Source: Clostridiales bacterium (GTDB lineage: Bacteria > Bacillota > Clostridia > Peptostreptococcales > NVVX01). From it: DNA of 5,073 nucleotides. The notes under the pieces are model-generated. The model saw only the letters and a program-made list of their open reading frames with translations, searched no databases and was not told the origin of the DNA. Shown here one piece after another: positions 5,000 to 5,073 of the stretch. The stretch covers positions 1-5,073 of the forward strand of contig JAJOKQ010000153.1 of the NCBI GenBank assembly GCA_021129785.1, given 5' to 3'. Made by a program: the position numbers and the translations under genes. The first letter of the stretch is position 1; the number at the start of each line of letters is the position of its first letter.

Positions 5000-5073
5000 G
5001 ATTTACAAAGTAGTGGCGCAGTATTCTAGTCAACAAAACTTGCTTTGAGGACGGGTCTAAAAATCCGTTGAAG
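5000..5073 (+). ncRNA. 5' part of a structured leader or non-coding RNA (OLE RNA candidate), cut by the window edge
   Basis: The stretch after the promoter at 4965-4993 has no ribosome binding site or plausible gene start. It can fold: CAAAG (5006-5010) pairs with CTTTG (5043-5047), extended by AGT (5012-5014) with ACT (5038-5040) across a small internal loop. A second hairpin pairs GACGG (5050-5054) with CCGTT (5065-5069). In many Firmicutes the roughly 600-base OLE RNA is encoded in this operon, after ispA and before dxs, followed by the gene for its membrane partner OapA. Position and apparent structure suit the 5' end of OLE, but I cannot confirm the sequence match. A long 5' UTR or a riboswitch of a dxs-type gene is the main alternative. 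Confidence 0.4.

Noticed and set aside
5044..5073. Similarity to the c-di-GMP-I (GEMM) riboswitch (GGACG followed by GGGTCTAA)
   Set aside because: The order and spacing are wrong: the tetraloop receptor arm and the GCAAACC-type core are missing, and the short matches can arise by chance.

Overview
The window is AT-rich and almost fully coding on the + strand. Gene order and protein character point to a low-GC Firmicute of the class Clostridia: a SpoIIIAH-like sporulation protein lies beside asp23, nusB, folD, xseA, xseB, ispA and a divergent PAP2-family (YuiD-like) gene. This is the conserved Firmicutes cluster that normally runs on to dxs, tlyA, argR, recN and spo0A. The sequence alone cannot fix the genus. 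The N-terminal half of the SpoIIIAH-like protein reminds me of Alkaliphilus-type clostridia, but that is only an impression.

Layout: 1-340 holds the 3' remnant of a spoIIIAH-like gene whose C-terminal ring-building domain is absent. 347-375 is a strong extended -10 sigma-A promoter driving an Asp23/Gls24 (YqhY-like) gene at 411-758, which is followed at once by an intrinsic terminator (761-787). From 847 a tightly packed run follows: nusB, folD, xseA, xseB and ispA, each junction overlapping by 4 to 20 bases. After a 78-base gap with a stem-loop comes the YuiD-like gene at 4519-4968. A second promoter of the same design (4965-4993) overlaps that gene's stop codon. It points out of the window and starts a leader with no ribosome binding site or start codon visible in its first 73 or so bases.

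Together the genes mix housekeeping tasks: transcription antitermination (NusB), one-carbon folate metabolism (FolD), DNA trimming (exonuclease VII, both subunits) and isoprenoid chain building (IspA), with a membrane phosphatase-like protein that could act on prenyl diphosphates.

Three points deserve attention. First, the promoter-driven, apparently structured non-coding start at the 3' edge sits where the large OLE RNA lies in many Firmicutes, after ispA and before dxs. Second, FolD has isoleucine where the catalytic lysine (K54 in E. coli numbering) should be, with the rest of its active site intact. Third, the spoIIIAH-like gene appears to be truncated and frameshifted. No transposon, CRISPR array, tRNA, rRNA or phage feature was seen.
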